Made by a program: the position numbers and the translations under genes
Notes under the pieces: generated by a model
Databases searched by the model: none
The model's input: only the letters and a program-made list of their open reading frames with translations
What the model was told of the DNA's origin: nothing
Assembly (NCBI GenBank): GCA_946800325.1
Contig: OX326959.1
Coordinates: 26,419,447 to 26,483,446 of the forward strand
Origin: Luzula sylvatica
Lineage: Eukaryota; Streptophyta; Magnoliopsida; Poales; Juncaceae
Direction: 5' to 3'
DNA: 64,000 bases
In this document: one piece after another, positions 48,775 through 60,500 of the stretch
Position numbering within the stretch: the first letter of the stretch is position 1
How the letters are laid out: every line of letters starts with the position of its first letter

Positions 48775-51070
48775 TTATACGTTTACACACGAATCGAGGT
48801 TGGTTACGGGCGGGCGAAAGAACCACCTGACCAACCTCTGAAACGGGCTCATAAACAGAGCCCGTTTCTTACGCCAGAACCAAATCGCAGCGCTATACTG
48901 CTCGTTCCTAATCTTCCTCGTCGCAGCTCGCCACCCGAACTTCTCCATTTCCAACCTCGCTTCCCTCCCCATCGTCTCCCTAAACTCTTCCGACTCCAAC
49001 AACATGTTAATCTTCCCCAAACAATCGTCTAGATCTCCAGGCGTGAATAAGAAACTCGTCTTGCCTTCTTGATCTACCGGAATTATGTCCGGTATTCCGC
49101 CCGCGCGTGCCGCGACTACCGGCACGCCGGACGACATGGCCTCGAGCACGACGAATCCGAGCGTTTCGGATTCGGACGGCATCACGAAGATGTCGCCACT
49201 TGCGTATGCTTTTGATAATTCTTCTCCTTGCAGAGTTCCCGTGAATACAACCGGCATTCCCTTAAACATTCTTTCTAGATCTGGCCTGATTTTCATAGTA
49301 AAATTATTTAGAATTTATTTTTAATTTTAGTTTTCTTTTGGGGGTTTAGTATATAAAAAGTACCTGTAAGGGCCGTCGCCGATGAAAGCAATTCTTGCAT
49401 TTGGGAGTCTCTCCATTACACTACAAAATTAATCAAATTTTAAATTTAGTTTTTAAATTTTATATTGAAGTTAATAATAACCTTTTGAGAAAATCGAGGC
49501 TTTTTTCGACTCCTAATCGGCCAACATATATAATGAGCGGTTTTTCTGGCTCTCCATCGCTGCAATGGAATATCAAAATTAAATTTAATAATTAAAAAAA
49601 ATGAATAGATAAATGGAGACTTGCCAAAGTCTTGTACGCATTTCGTGACAACGATAACGAGGATGGAAGCTCTCGGAATCCACACCTTTATTCCATAATC
49701 TTATCTTATTAGCTGCGATTATTTTATTAAAAATATTAGAATAAAAATATGTATTAATTATTAAGTGAGTAAATTATTTAGTAACCTGCGGTGACGCGGG
49801 CCGCTTGAAGATCCTTCATGATTGCTGCTGACGGTACCAGTGTTAGATCTGCCGCTCTATGTAAGAATTCTTCAAGAAAAAATAAAATAAAATAATTAGT
49901 AATTTATTTAAAGGTATTTAATATCATTTTAAGACAAAAAGAAAAATAAGGAAAATAATATACTTATAATGAGCCACATCGGCTTGACTAACCAACTGAA
50001 TGTGTATCTCGGTATGTATCTGTAAAGATATTGATAACAATATGGTAAAAAAAGAATTTTATAAAAATAAATAAATAAATAAATGAAGAAATTATTTACA
50101 TGGGAACGTGGGTGTGATAAGACAAGACAAGTGGAACGCTAAGTAGTTTCGCAATTACCAGCGCGCCGAATACCTGCTCGAACAAAATTCAAATGTTCAA
50201 ACTAATAGAAATTAAATGCAGTGAATTATGAAAATACGTACCATAATTCCAGGAGAAGAGGCGTGAATAATATCAGGTTTAAATTTTGCCACCTCGCTAA
50301 TTATTCGAGGACTCAGTGCTAGCGAAAGAGGCACCTTTTGATACCAAGGACATGGAAAACTAAAACCAAACACATAAGGTGCATATATATCAAAACAGAA
50401 AATAAAATTAATTTGAGAATTGATTTTACCTCCATGAACCAATTAGCTTTGCACCGTGAAATTCTTGAGGAACTCCTTCATGGGTCGTCACCACAATCAC
50501 CTCATCACCCATTTCTCGCAGGTACTTTATGAAGTTCTGGAACCTGTTCTTGTATCCTGATACATATCTGCGGAAGAGAAATTAATGGTGGATGGATTCA
50601 ATTGAGTGGTAAAATTGAAATATAATAAGGGGGATTGATTTTGGCGGTAGTGATAGTACTGACGCGAATGGGGATGGTTCGACAAAGAGAGCAATTCGCC
50701 GCGGCTTAGAATTGAATTCGGTATTAGGATCGAGGTCGAGAGATTGAGCCAATTCGAATGGAGCATCCTCGACACAATCATTCTCTTCCCTTCCTTGTTC
50801 CTCCTGCTTTACCTCTGAACCCGACGGAATACTACTCGTACTGGAACTATAACAATTTGGGTAGATGAGGGGTTGTCTACTGGCACGCCTGAAAGAAAGA
50901 CACGGTGACCAATTTCTCTCTCGTTGTTTGGGGAGTAGAGATAGAGATTGGGAGCATGAACAAGTGGAAGTGGGCATGGAGTTAGACGATGGTGGTGATG
51001 ATGAAGATGGACGGAGAAGTGGGTGCTGGGCTGATGGAGTAATCCTCACCGAACTCAAAGCCATTTCCAT
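48775..51070 (-). CDS. SQD2: UDP-sulfoquinovose:DAG sulfoquinovosyltransferase, chloroplast
   Basis: Last enzyme of sulfolipid (SQDG) synthesis in the chloroplast envelope, a family-4 glycosyltransferase. Ten exons on the minus strand: 51070-50664, 50567-50430, 50359-50242, 50173-50100, 50019-49964, 49869-49786, 49712-49625, 49559-49482, 49420-49364, 49285-48775; 536 residues. A Ser/Pro-rich transit peptide leads into SKPRRIALFVEPSPFAYVSG, KNRFQNFIKYLREMGDEVIV, YHTHVPIYIPRYTFSWLVKP, VGRLGVEKS and the donor-binding motif SESETLGFVVLEAMSSG. The end NEQYSAAIWFWRKK is typical. Intron 7 uses a GC donor (TG|GCAAGT at 49624), which gives RLCDGEPEKP. Exon 10 begins RPDLERMF where Arabidopsis has KEDLEKL. 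SQDG replaces phospholipid under phosphate shortage. The gene looks intact. Confidence 0.95.
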
Positions 51071-51087
51071 TGCTTTAGCATGTGATT

Positions 51088-51120
<33 letters not shown>

Positions 51121-51317
51121 GTGTGTTTGGGGGTATAGAGTTGAATTGGGGTTGCGGGAGGGGGAGTGAGAGGGGGATATTCTGGTTTGTAATGGAGGGA
51201 GGGAATCATTTACAAGCATATCCCCACCCTCCCATTAGATTTACATGATTATTATCTGAATTCCATTAATTCCATGCCTTGTCACAAAATCGGATTTTCA
51301 TTGGATTATTAAAATTT
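51071..51317. promoter_or_regulatory. SQD2 5' UTR / promoter with (GT)n
   Basis: A (TG)n run at about 51088-51128 (CA repeat on the coding strand) lies just upstream of the ATG, followed by a GA/GGG-rich stretch. The G-rich plus strand means a C/T-rich leader on the transcript. Confidence 0.45.
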
Positions 51318-51599
51318 GGGAAATTTTCAAAAAATCCCTATCTTTTTGGAAACTCAAAAAAAACCCTTCTACCTAACTTTTATTTTCAAATAATCCCCAA
51401 TGGGATTAAAATTAACCATGAATGGTGTTAAATTTTTTTTATGATCAAAATACCATTCTTTTTACATATGTAGTAATTAAAAAGATATTTTTGTTATTTT
51501 TTATTAATTTTATAAAAATCCTAAATTTTTGTTAGCTCATAATAATTTTACAAAAATAATTATCATATATTATATTTATATAATTTTAATATTTCATAC

Positions 51600-51691
<92 letters not shown>

Positions 51692-52223
51692 ATTTTTATA
51701 TTTTTCCTAAAAAACTAACATAAAATAATAATAAGATGAACCAAAATATTAAAAAAACACCTTGCAAATATTTAAAAATTAAAATATCATGAAACTATTT
51801 AAAAAATACATAAAAGGAGAACGAAAATAAAAAACTAGATGTTTAAAGAAATAGTTTATATCAATATATTTTCAAGGTGTTTATTTTATTATTATATGAT
51901 GTTAGTTTTTCATGAATAATAAATGAAATATTAAAATTATACAAACACAACATTTAATAATTTTATTTTTGTGAAATCACTACATGTTCAAAAATATTTA
52001 TGAATTTTCTTAAAACTAATAAAAAAAATAACAAAAATATACATATGAAAATAGAAAGATATTTTGGTCAATTTTTTTTTTAACACCATCCATAGTTAGT
52101 TTTGACCCCTATATGGGGATATTTGAAAATACAAGTTTGGTAGAGGATTTTTTTTGGAGTTTCCAAAAAGATAGAGGTTTTTTAGAATATCCAAAAAAGA
52201 TAACGGGTTTTTGAAAATTTCCC
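51318..52223. mobile_element. Long-TIR MITE, Mutator-like (family II) with perfect 9-bp TSD
   Basis: 906 bp. The left terminus GGGAAATTTTCAAAAAATCC is inverted at the right end, with arms of about 190 bp complementary through AACACCATnCATnGTTAGTTTT. The 9-mer TTAAAATTT flanks it exactly on both sides (51309-51317 and 52224-52232). The core is AT-rich and contains an (AT)n microsatellite at 51602-51688. No coding capacity. Confidence 0.9.
51602..51688. repeat. (AT)n microsatellite
   Basis: About 87 bp of uninterrupted TA dinucleotides inside the MITE core. Confidence 0.98.
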
Positions 52224-55200
52224 TTAAAATTTTGCATTTAGTTTGAATTCTATTAATTTTAAGAGTTACGTTATTGCAAGAGCTAACATGACTTAATAAA
52301 AAGTGAATTTAATTTTTTTATCAAATGATAATTATGTTCCTATTAATGATGTTTGATATTTATTGCATTTAAATTAGTTTAAAATATCAAAATAACATGT
52401 CTCGTCGTGAAATAATAATAATATTATGACGATGCTTTTTTACAAATTCGATGACTAAATAGTCATTTTTCAGAAGAAGATTTAAGATCATTGACATCAA
52501 TAAAAAAATGAAATAATTTGACGTATTTATGTATTGATATTTATTATATTTGATTATTCATAATATTAAGAAATTTTTTTTTACTTGATTAATGAAAAAT
52601 AATAACATTAATAAATGAGTATAATAAATAACAACCATCATATATATAAATATAACGAACATTTGTTAGGAATTTTGTAAATTGTTCTTAATTAAATCAT
52701 ATTAGCTATTGCGCCTAATTTTAATTGAATTATGTTTTGTCATGTGTGATCTATTATTTGGCAATGTCTAATTGGACTTTGTAAATTCATTATATTGACA
52801 AAAGGTTAATTATTCCTGACCCTTTGTTTATCACTATCCTTCTTCTTGGACAATTTGATTACATTACGTTATCACTATTATTTCAGTTGTTATGTAACGA
52901 GATGCATTTAAATTATTGATTAATAGTAATTTTTATGGTTATTATATTTTGTAGATATCTACTATCAATATTTTTCATTTAATTTAGAATTTATTCACAT
53001 TTTTATTTTAGATCTAAATTTGTATAATTTGTGTCACATCATCACATTTATTTCATGATACGTGACAAAATTTAGATCATTGATTTTTTATAAATAAAAT
53101 ATTACATGTAACCATTCATGTCCATTATTTTACATCATGTTTTAAACATTCTTATAAAATTCACATTATTGTACATTAATGACATGAATTATTATTATTG
53201 GCTAGATTCACATTAAACTAATTATATTCAATTGTTTATCATTTAACATAAGATGACATTTTCAAATGTGAATACAATGAAATATGAAAAATTTATATAT
53301 GAAATACTAATAAATTAAGGGAAATTTTCGAAAAAATTCCTAACTTTTTTGGGTATTCTAAAAAACCCCTCATTTTTTTAGAAACTCCAACAAAAACCCC
53401 TCTGCAAATTTTTTATTTTCAAATACCCCTATAAGATAAAACTAACCATTGATGGTGTTAATTTTTTTTTTTTTACCAAAAAATCCTTTTATTTACATGC
53501 GTATTAATTAATGAAGGTTAATAATTCATCCATATTACTTTTATTATTAAGTTCAATTTCCATTGCATTTTGAATTAATAAAAAAAAAATTAGTACTATA
53601 AAATTAATGATTTGTTACTAAATATATCATATTATTTATAATTTATATATGATATTACATGAAATATTTTGAACAACAATGATATAATATTTGTCATTAT
53701 ATTTTTTCGTAAAATTATGTTATATCTCATATATTATTATTTACAGAACTATATTTTTATTATTCATTCATACAACTAAAATGGCACGTAAGATTCTAAT
53801 CACGAGGTATGTGTTTCTCAAAATAATGGTACTATTTTAACTCATGATATATGTGTTTCACGCACAATAGGTTCTGACAAATCATGTTGTAACATTAATT
53901 TTGCATGATCAATATTTTATTTTATTTGAATTAAAAACAAATGAATTTGCAGTCTCATAAATACGGACAACACTTACCTTCCAAAAATAAAATAAAAAAT
54001 AGAGCCCACACTTTTTGTTCGGATACTGAACAAAGTTGTATATCTCATGCAACTCGACATTTTTAGCAAATAGATTGTTAAGATATTGGAGGGAATTGAC
54101 GATGAAAAAAATAAATAAATATCATACCAGTTGGACTTTAAGCGGAGACCATACAACATTAAATTGTTGATAGTATTTATTATGCTCCTAGAACACGTGA
54201 AGAAATTATTCGCGAAGTTTGTATGCTATTGTGAATGATTTGCACTCGATTTTGACTGATTTTGTGCTGATTTTGTAAGATTTTTGATTGAATTCGTGCA
54301 GATTTGTTTATTTTCGCTGATTTTGGACTGATTCCACTCGTTAATTGAATGTATGAGATGGTTAATTGACGGTAAATTCTTGTTAATTTCCTGTAATATT
54401 TTTGTTTTGTATTCACTGTTTTTTTGACTGTTTTTTAATGACAGGAGCTTTTTTGCAAATCCGTTTTCTTTTGCAAATTCTTGATATGTATTTTTGGAAT
54501 GAATATTTGTAAAATTAATTGTGATTTGAATATGAAACGGTAATTAAGAAAAATATGTAATTGCTTACTATTGATTTGAATTAGTCAATGATTTCTATAT
54601 TGATTAATTTTGTAATAGGTTAATTTTAAATTTGCAAATTCAATTTGGTTAATTGGTTAATTTTTTATCGGTATATGTTTTAACAATTGATATAATTGGT
54701 AGATAATTGGTAATTAATTGTAGGGATTAACAACAAACTTTGACAACACAAGTTAAACATATTAATTAAGAAAGAACTTAGAATAAATTAACAAAGTTAG
54801 AAATATTAATTAACATGTTTTAACAATTGTTCATTAGCATATCCCTCTCTCTTCCTCAATTCCTCCGAAAATCAGAAGTTCATAAAAGACTCCAAATAAA
54901 AAATGTTAATTATCCACAATAAAATTACAAGAGGAGAATTAAATTATACTGATGATCCCTAAATTCTTTGTAACATTTTCAATATATACATGCCCTTTCT
55001 TTTGCATGTTGCATGCCAATGGAAACTGATCCCACACACAGTACTAGGTTATTCCATCATTATTGCTGTTTCTACACATTAAAGCAAAATCCACCACTAA
55101 GTCGTTCCATATTTTTAAACTATAAAAAAAAAAAAAAGTATACAAAAAATTTGAATTTAATATCACTCTAAACTGGTTTTACCCCCTAAATGAGAAACAT

Positions 55201-55401
55201 AATGGTCCACGCCAGCCTCTTTTCTCTTTGTCCCTTCTTAATTTCTTTTTTTTCTCCCCTTTTCTTTTTCTTTGTCATCGCCCTTTATCTCTTTAATCAT
55301 AATAATCCTACCACATATGAGACCCCATTAAACCATCACGCAAATAAATATAGCATCCCACACACACACACACCAACACACAAGACATACATAGCACACA
55401 C
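52224..55401. other. Intergenic DNA with decayed Helitron-like copy
   Basis: From about 52,960 to 53,760 it aligns with the 35.7-36.7 kb repeat (GACAAAATTTAGATCATTGA, TTTATATATGAAATACTAATA, TAATGATATAATATTTGT). That copy is interrupted at 53319-53515 by half of a Mutator-like MITE. 53.9-55.4 kb shows no gene; the run ACACACACACACACCAACAC at 55360-55380 precedes the next ORF. Confidence 0.5.
53319..53515. mobile_element. Isolated single arm of a family II MULE-MITE
   Basis: Starts GGGAAATTTTCGAAAAAATT and runs as the 51.3-kb left arm does (AACTAACCATTGATGGTGTT, ACCAAAAAATCC, TTTACATGCGTA), but its inverted partner is missing. It sits inside the Helitron-like copy, so the element inserted there and then lost one half, or only one arm arrived. 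Confidence 0.7.
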
Positions 55402-55761
55402 ATGATGAGGAAAGGAAGGTATGTCGAAAGCCCCGATATAAGCGAGAGACCGATAATGCATCCGACTCCTCATCACAACAACAATGCAAGAAGAGTTACC
55501 GCGAACCAAAATCAAGTACCAAGCAGATTCAATTTCCACCTTCTAAGGAGATCACGTCGCTCCGTTGTAATCTCTCTTAAAAGGATCGGCGCAAAAATGG
55601 TGTTGGTTATCTATTTTATCTCTCGACGGGTCCCGCCTTCGACAAAAGTTAATCCAGCCAAGAACTCTCAGAAGTTCGCGCCGTCGTGGGACTTCCACCA
55701 GAGCGAGGCAATTGCGGAGTGCATCGAGTTCATCAATTCCTCGTCGAGGAAGTGTGGTTAG
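55402..55761 (+). CDS. Josephin-like small plant protein
   Basis: Single exon, 119 residues, strongly basic. It follows the plan of the small plant 'Josephin-like' proteins, which despite the name lack a deubiquitinase domain: an N-terminal V.SPDISERPIM-type segment (residues 8-19), a variable His/Asn-rich linker, a basic LKRIGAKMVLVIYFISRRV segment (about 59-77), and the diagnostic C-terminal SEAIAECIEFINSSS (101-115). Molecular function unknown. Two adjacent ATGs start the frame; either could be used. It converges with PHT4;1, with 523 bp between stop codons. I recall the Arabidopsis Josephin-like gene and ANTR1 being neighbours too, which supports both calls. Confidence 0.72.
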   Translation: MMRKGRYVESPDISERPIMHPTPHHNNNARRVTANQNQVPSRFNFHLLRRSRRSVVISLKRIGAKMVLVIYFISRRVPPSTKVNPAKNSQKFAPSWDFHQSEAIAECIEFINSSSRKCG

Positions 55762-56284
55762 TTTGGCTGGAATCTGTATATTAATTGAATGTATCTTTCT
55801 TGGTTTAGTGTGTTGTACCGGCATTCTGTTAGCTAAATTGAATTGCAGTGTACCCATTTAACTATTAATGAGTATGAGAATTGTACACATTTCAAACAAT
55901 TCAATGTAATTTGTTCCTAATTACATAATTACACAAGTAGATTTATTGTTCCTGTAACTGTAAGCTTTATTCACTTGAAAATAGATGTACATGTATAATA
56001 TACAAGAGAAAATGGTACCTATTTAACCATGTCATGCTCAATATACAAGATTACAAAAAAAGCAAAGAAAAAATGTTAACCAATCTTTTCATTCACAAAG
56101 AAAGATCCGGTAAAGAATGCAGATTTTTCTTGCTAGAGACCGTTTTAATCACCACGAAGCTCTTCATATAGTTAATAAAATAATGCGACGCTAGAAAAAA
56201 CTAGTCTTCTTTGCTTCCTCAAAAATGCTTATGGAGATGAGAAGTTGGACTAGTACTAATTTTGCCATACACACAATTCATTAA
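55762..56284. other. Convergent intergenic spacer (Josephin-like / PHT4;1 3' ends)
   Basis: Holds the 3' UTRs of both genes; nothing else seen. Confidence 0.5.
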
Positions 56285-58414
56285 TCAATCGATGATTTTC
56301 TCGCCGGTAGAAAAGAGGTTCCAGATTACAGTCCCAACAAGATAAAGTCCCACCGATACTTTAAACACATCATCCCATGACCCTGCATTTATATACATTA
56401 TGCACGAAACAATTATTAAATTAAACATCAAACAATAATATATATCATATTTATCGATAGATACCATGTTGCAAAATGTAGCCCGTAGCAGCCGTTCCGA
56501 GTACTCCAGCTAGAACCCCAGCTGTATTCGAGAGACCCAACAATACACCCTATGAAATAAATAATACATATTTCAATTCATATTCATCAAAATATTAAAA
56601 AGCAATTTACTCACGGCATATCGAGGGCCGATATCTTGATGATTAGAGTAAAGTCCAGACTGCGAGAATGCATCCGTTCCCTAGAGTTTTGAAAAATAAA
56701 AAACAAAGTAAATATACATTTATTTTATTTTACAATGATAGAAATAAATTAAAATTTAAAATATACCTGGCTGCAAGCCATGCACAAGACCGCCATTACG
56801 GGAGAATGTATGTGACTAAGCTGCGTTAGGAAAAATGCCGGTCCCAGAAAGCCAATCGATTGCATTACCTGCGCCCCAAAACAATATATTTATTTACAAT
56901 AAGTTAACATAATATAATATTCAGAATAAGTTAGTTATGTTCATTTGTATTTTACCTTACGAACAGTAGTTACTGAATACCCTTTACTTATGAGAGTATC
57001 AGCAATCCATCCGCCCAAATTTGCAGAAAACGCCATTGTCAACCATGGCAACACACAAAGCAACCCCGATTCTGTCAGGTTGAATTTCAACACCTATATA
57101 TAATAAAACATCGGTATTTAATCAAATCCCCACAGATTGATCATATGGCAATTGATTAATTACCCAACCTGATTGTAATAAGTAGGCATCCATGTGAGAA
57201 GGATAAAAGTTCCCCAATTGTGGCAAAAATGACACACAATAAGAGCCCACACGGGTGGTTTCGACAATATTAATTTCCACGGAATCGACTTAACTGGCTC
57301 TTTAAATTCGTTTTTATCCATTATGAGTTTCTTCTCTTGCGCACTGAGTCCAGGGTCTTCGAAAGGTGAACTATACGCCTTTCTGGACCAAATCGTGAAC
57401 CACACCGTGCCGAGAGACCCGAAGGAGTAGAAGACCGAAGGCCATCCAAAATTATGAATAAGCAACGGTGAAAAAGCCAAGCCCGTCACGGACCCGAGAT
57501 ACATACCGCTATATACTAGCGCAAGCGCTCTACTTCTCTCGTCTACGGGTATCCATTTTGACAATATATTGTTCATTGCTGGCATTGCTACTCCCTCGCC
57601 GATGCCCATAAAAGCACGGACGACAAGTAGAAAAGGTAGACCTAGTTTTGCTGCAACCGGTGTAAGAGCGGTTGCGACGGACCACCAGATGACCCCGAAT
57701 CCAAGAACCGTCTTTCCTCCAACCGTATCGGCCCATATTCCTCCAGCTATCTATAATTATTAATTAATTAAGCAATGCCATATAAGATAAGATTATTAGG
57801 AAATGATGAAGAGATGCGAGGGACATGCCTGCGTGAGAAGGTAGCCCCAGAAGAAGGAGGATTGGATGAGGCCTACCGTCGAGGGACTCCAATTGTACTC
57901 CGCGGACATTGGAAGAATTGCTATACTCATATTTACCTACAAAATCACTTTATATTCTATCATATCATACATCATTAAGTAAATAAAGAGTAGCAAAAAG
58001 AAGTAATGAATGGAGGAATATATCAAAGAAAGGAAGTGGAATGAGCGAGCATACACGGTCCATGTTGCAGAGCAGGAAAGCAGAGAAACAGAGTATGACT
58101 ATAATCCATCTCTTGGGTAACGGCTCTCCTATTCCTACTCGCACTGCTTGTTCCACCACCACTTCTCCATTTTTCTTCGTATCTTCGTGTTTGGCCGTAC
58201 CACTTGCGCCGGCGTCTAAATCTAATGGCTCTGCATTCAAGTCGGACCCACTCAGAGCCCATCTTCTCCACTGTCTGCTGATTGTTCCATTGCTTCGACT
58301 CCGCCAATTAATGGGGCTTTGCTTTTGTTGGCTTTTGACAGAACGTTTCAAGAGATCGCAGCGTTGCCAAGAGGATAAGGAGAGAGGAAGGAGATAAACT
58401 CCTATCCCTGGCAT
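56285..58414 (-). CDS. PHT4;1: Chloroplast/thylakoid phosphate (anion) transporter PHT4;1 / ANTR1
   Basis: Major-facilitator-superfamily transporter of the SLC17 type. In Arabidopsis PHT4;1 resides in the thylakoid membrane and exports phosphate from the lumen. Eight exons on the minus strand: 58414-58055, 57936-57829, 57750-57169, 57093-56956, 56868-56767, 56680-56615, 56549-56465, 56382-56285; 512 residues, the same length I recall for Arabidopsis ANTR1. An in-frame TAA lies 33 bp before the chosen ATG. About 95 residues of transit peptide precede [29 protein letters not shown]. Then [68 protein letters not shown] and the C-terminus [10 protein letters not shown]. Intron 2 has a GC donor (CAG|GCATGT at 57828). 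No defect is visible. Confidence 0.95.
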
Positions 58415-59328
58415 TAGCACGAGGTATCTTCCTGCTGGGGTGATTTAGTTTTTTCTAGTTGTTGGCGTGTGTAAATTGGACTGATAGAACTACGATTGCC
58501 ATGAGAATAGTTCGAGGAAGGCAAGGAAAAAATGAGTGGCAACGGCCATCTCTTCTCTTTCCTTTGCAAGTCTAGATCTTTTGCTGCATTGGGTTTACCT
58601 CTCTTCGTTATACTAATAATTTCCTCTAATACGGGCTATCGTTGTTTACACTCATACTAGGCTGAAAATGATGCCATTACCAGTAGCCCATTTTGTTTGT
58701 TTGGGCCTTTATGTATGTGGTATTTTTTTTGTCTAGCACTATTTATTATTTCTTTTCATACCCCTAGTTTCCATTTGGTTGATTTGTTGCTTACAACATC
58801 TTTTGCCAAATCAAACAATTATATCTAAATGTCTTAATTATAATCTAAACCTAAAATAAAAACTAATTGCAAACTAACAAAAAGAATAATACATAACGAT
58901 ACATAATGATTGTCCAATTGTTCCTCTTGTATTCAAAATTATCGAAGATTATGCTAGTAGGTTCTCCGTTGTTGAGTTGATGAAATTGCAATGATCATAT
59001 CGAAAATGTTCAAGGGACAAGGATTCAAAAAAATTGAGCAAGGAAGAATCACTATTTGTTGTGTTCGTTGTCTGTGCCACAGTTGCCTTTATAGTCTTCG
59101 CCGGTAGCATGGTCGTCATTGCCGGATCTCGAAGCTTCATAGTTACCATTTGAGGATAACGACAAAAAAGTTTATGGATTATAACAAAAGGGAAGACGAA
59201 GGAGAAGAAGACCCCGGGGACTGTCGAGACCGCTAGTTTACGTCTCCCTCCCAAAGATCCGAGCTAGGTTTTTTTTTCCCTCTCTTTGGCGGCTAGGGTT
59301 TCTCCTTCTTATATAAGTAAGTGGTAAC
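58415..59328. other. PHT4;1 upstream region and unclassified ORF remnant
   Basis: On the minus strand from about 59310 a TATA-like CTTATATAAG is followed by AAACCCTAGCCGCC (a common plant leader) and a frame open to 58949 that lacks an early ATG and any recognisable family. It could be a decayed retrogene or a transcribed non-coding unit; I do not call a gene. The rest is AT-rich. Confidence 0.35.
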
Positions 59329-59943
59329 TAGGGATGTCAATGGTGTGGATATTGCCCGAACCGACCCGAACCGTATCCGAAGAAATATCCGGATTCGAAA
59401 AAAATATCCGGATCCGAGTGGATCCGGATATGGATCTGGTTGCTAATTTTAGGATCCGGAACCGGATTCGATATTCGATTTTGGTGCGGGGACCGGATCC
59501 GTGTTCCGGATCCGGGTATTTTTAGGATCCGGATACTCGGAACCAGATTCGAGTATCCGGAACCGGATCCGGATACGCATATTAAATATTATTTTTATGT
59601 ATTATATTTGATATTAGTTGAAAAATCATATACAAATTAATGATTTGTGAGTGATTTAAACTCACAATCGTAAAATTATGTTTAAATATAATCATATTTA
59701 TCGTTCATGTCACAAATTATATATATTTATAACTAAAAAGTAAGTTATGTTATGATAACATAGTATCCGTTTTAATACCCGAAAGAGAACCGTATCCGTA
59801 TCCGACAATATCCGAACCGTATCCGTATCCGTTTATTATCCGAACCGTATCCGGATCCGGGTAATTCCGTATCCGAAAAAAAATATGAATATGGATCTGG
59901 TATGACCACTATCCGAACCGGATCCGAACCGTTGACACCCCTA
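59329..59943. mobile_element. hAT-type MITE with internal ATCCGGATCCG array and perfect 8-bp TSD
   Basis: 615 bp. Ends TAGGGATGTCAATGG and, inverted, TAGGGGTGTCAACGG. The octamer GTGGTAAC lies on both sides (59321-59328 and 59944-59951). The inside is built from degenerate ATCCGGATCCG / CCGTATCCG units, themselves partly palindromic, flanking an AT-rich middle (59580-59770). No transposase. TIR start and 8-bp duplication fit the hAT superfamily. Confidence 0.92.
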
Positions 59944-59951
59944 GTGGTAAC

Positions 59952-60500
59952 TTCTATTTTCTTTTTTTCTATATGTTATGTGTTACACGAATACTTTAAA
60001 AATATAAAAGTATCTTTAAAATACGAGTATCCGATACAGATACGAGTGCGATACAATTGACATATATATCAGATACGCCACGTGAAATATTCGATTATTT
60101 TAATATTTTTTTTTATGGATACGACTTGGATATTTCAGGATACGGTTGGGATACTTCCAAGATACAAATGGGATACTCCGTTTAGGATAATTCCGGTCCA
60201 TAATATTTTAATATAATATTTTGTAAGATACTTCTAAATTAGTTCCAGGAGACATCTAGAATAGATTATGATATTTTAATGCTATTTTCATGATACTTGT
60301 ATTGTTTAGTTAATTTCATTTATTGTCATGATATTTAAATTTAAATTATTATTAATTTATTATTTTTATATAATATAAATACAATAAAAGAATAATTATA
60401 TAGCCGTATCATATCCTAGTTTTTTTGAAAATTGCCGTATCGCCGTATCCATATCGTATCGGATATGATACCGTATCCGCAACGTAGTTTATATGTTATA
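59952..60500. repeat. GATAC-rich degenerate repeat DNA
   Basis: Clusters of GGATAC / GATACG at 60020-60180 and again at 60400-60485 (GCCGTATCC, GATACCGTATCC). No gene. Confidence 0.5.

Noticed and set aside
38633..58414. A biosynthetic or defence gene cluster
   Set aside because: The genes (unknown, FAS1, SQD2, Josephin-like, PHT4;1) are unrelated single loci separated by transposons; no tandem or co-functional group is visible.
58949..59254. 101-codon minus-strand frame as a gene
   Set aside because: No ATG at its beginning, no known domain; kept only as a possible transcribed remnant.
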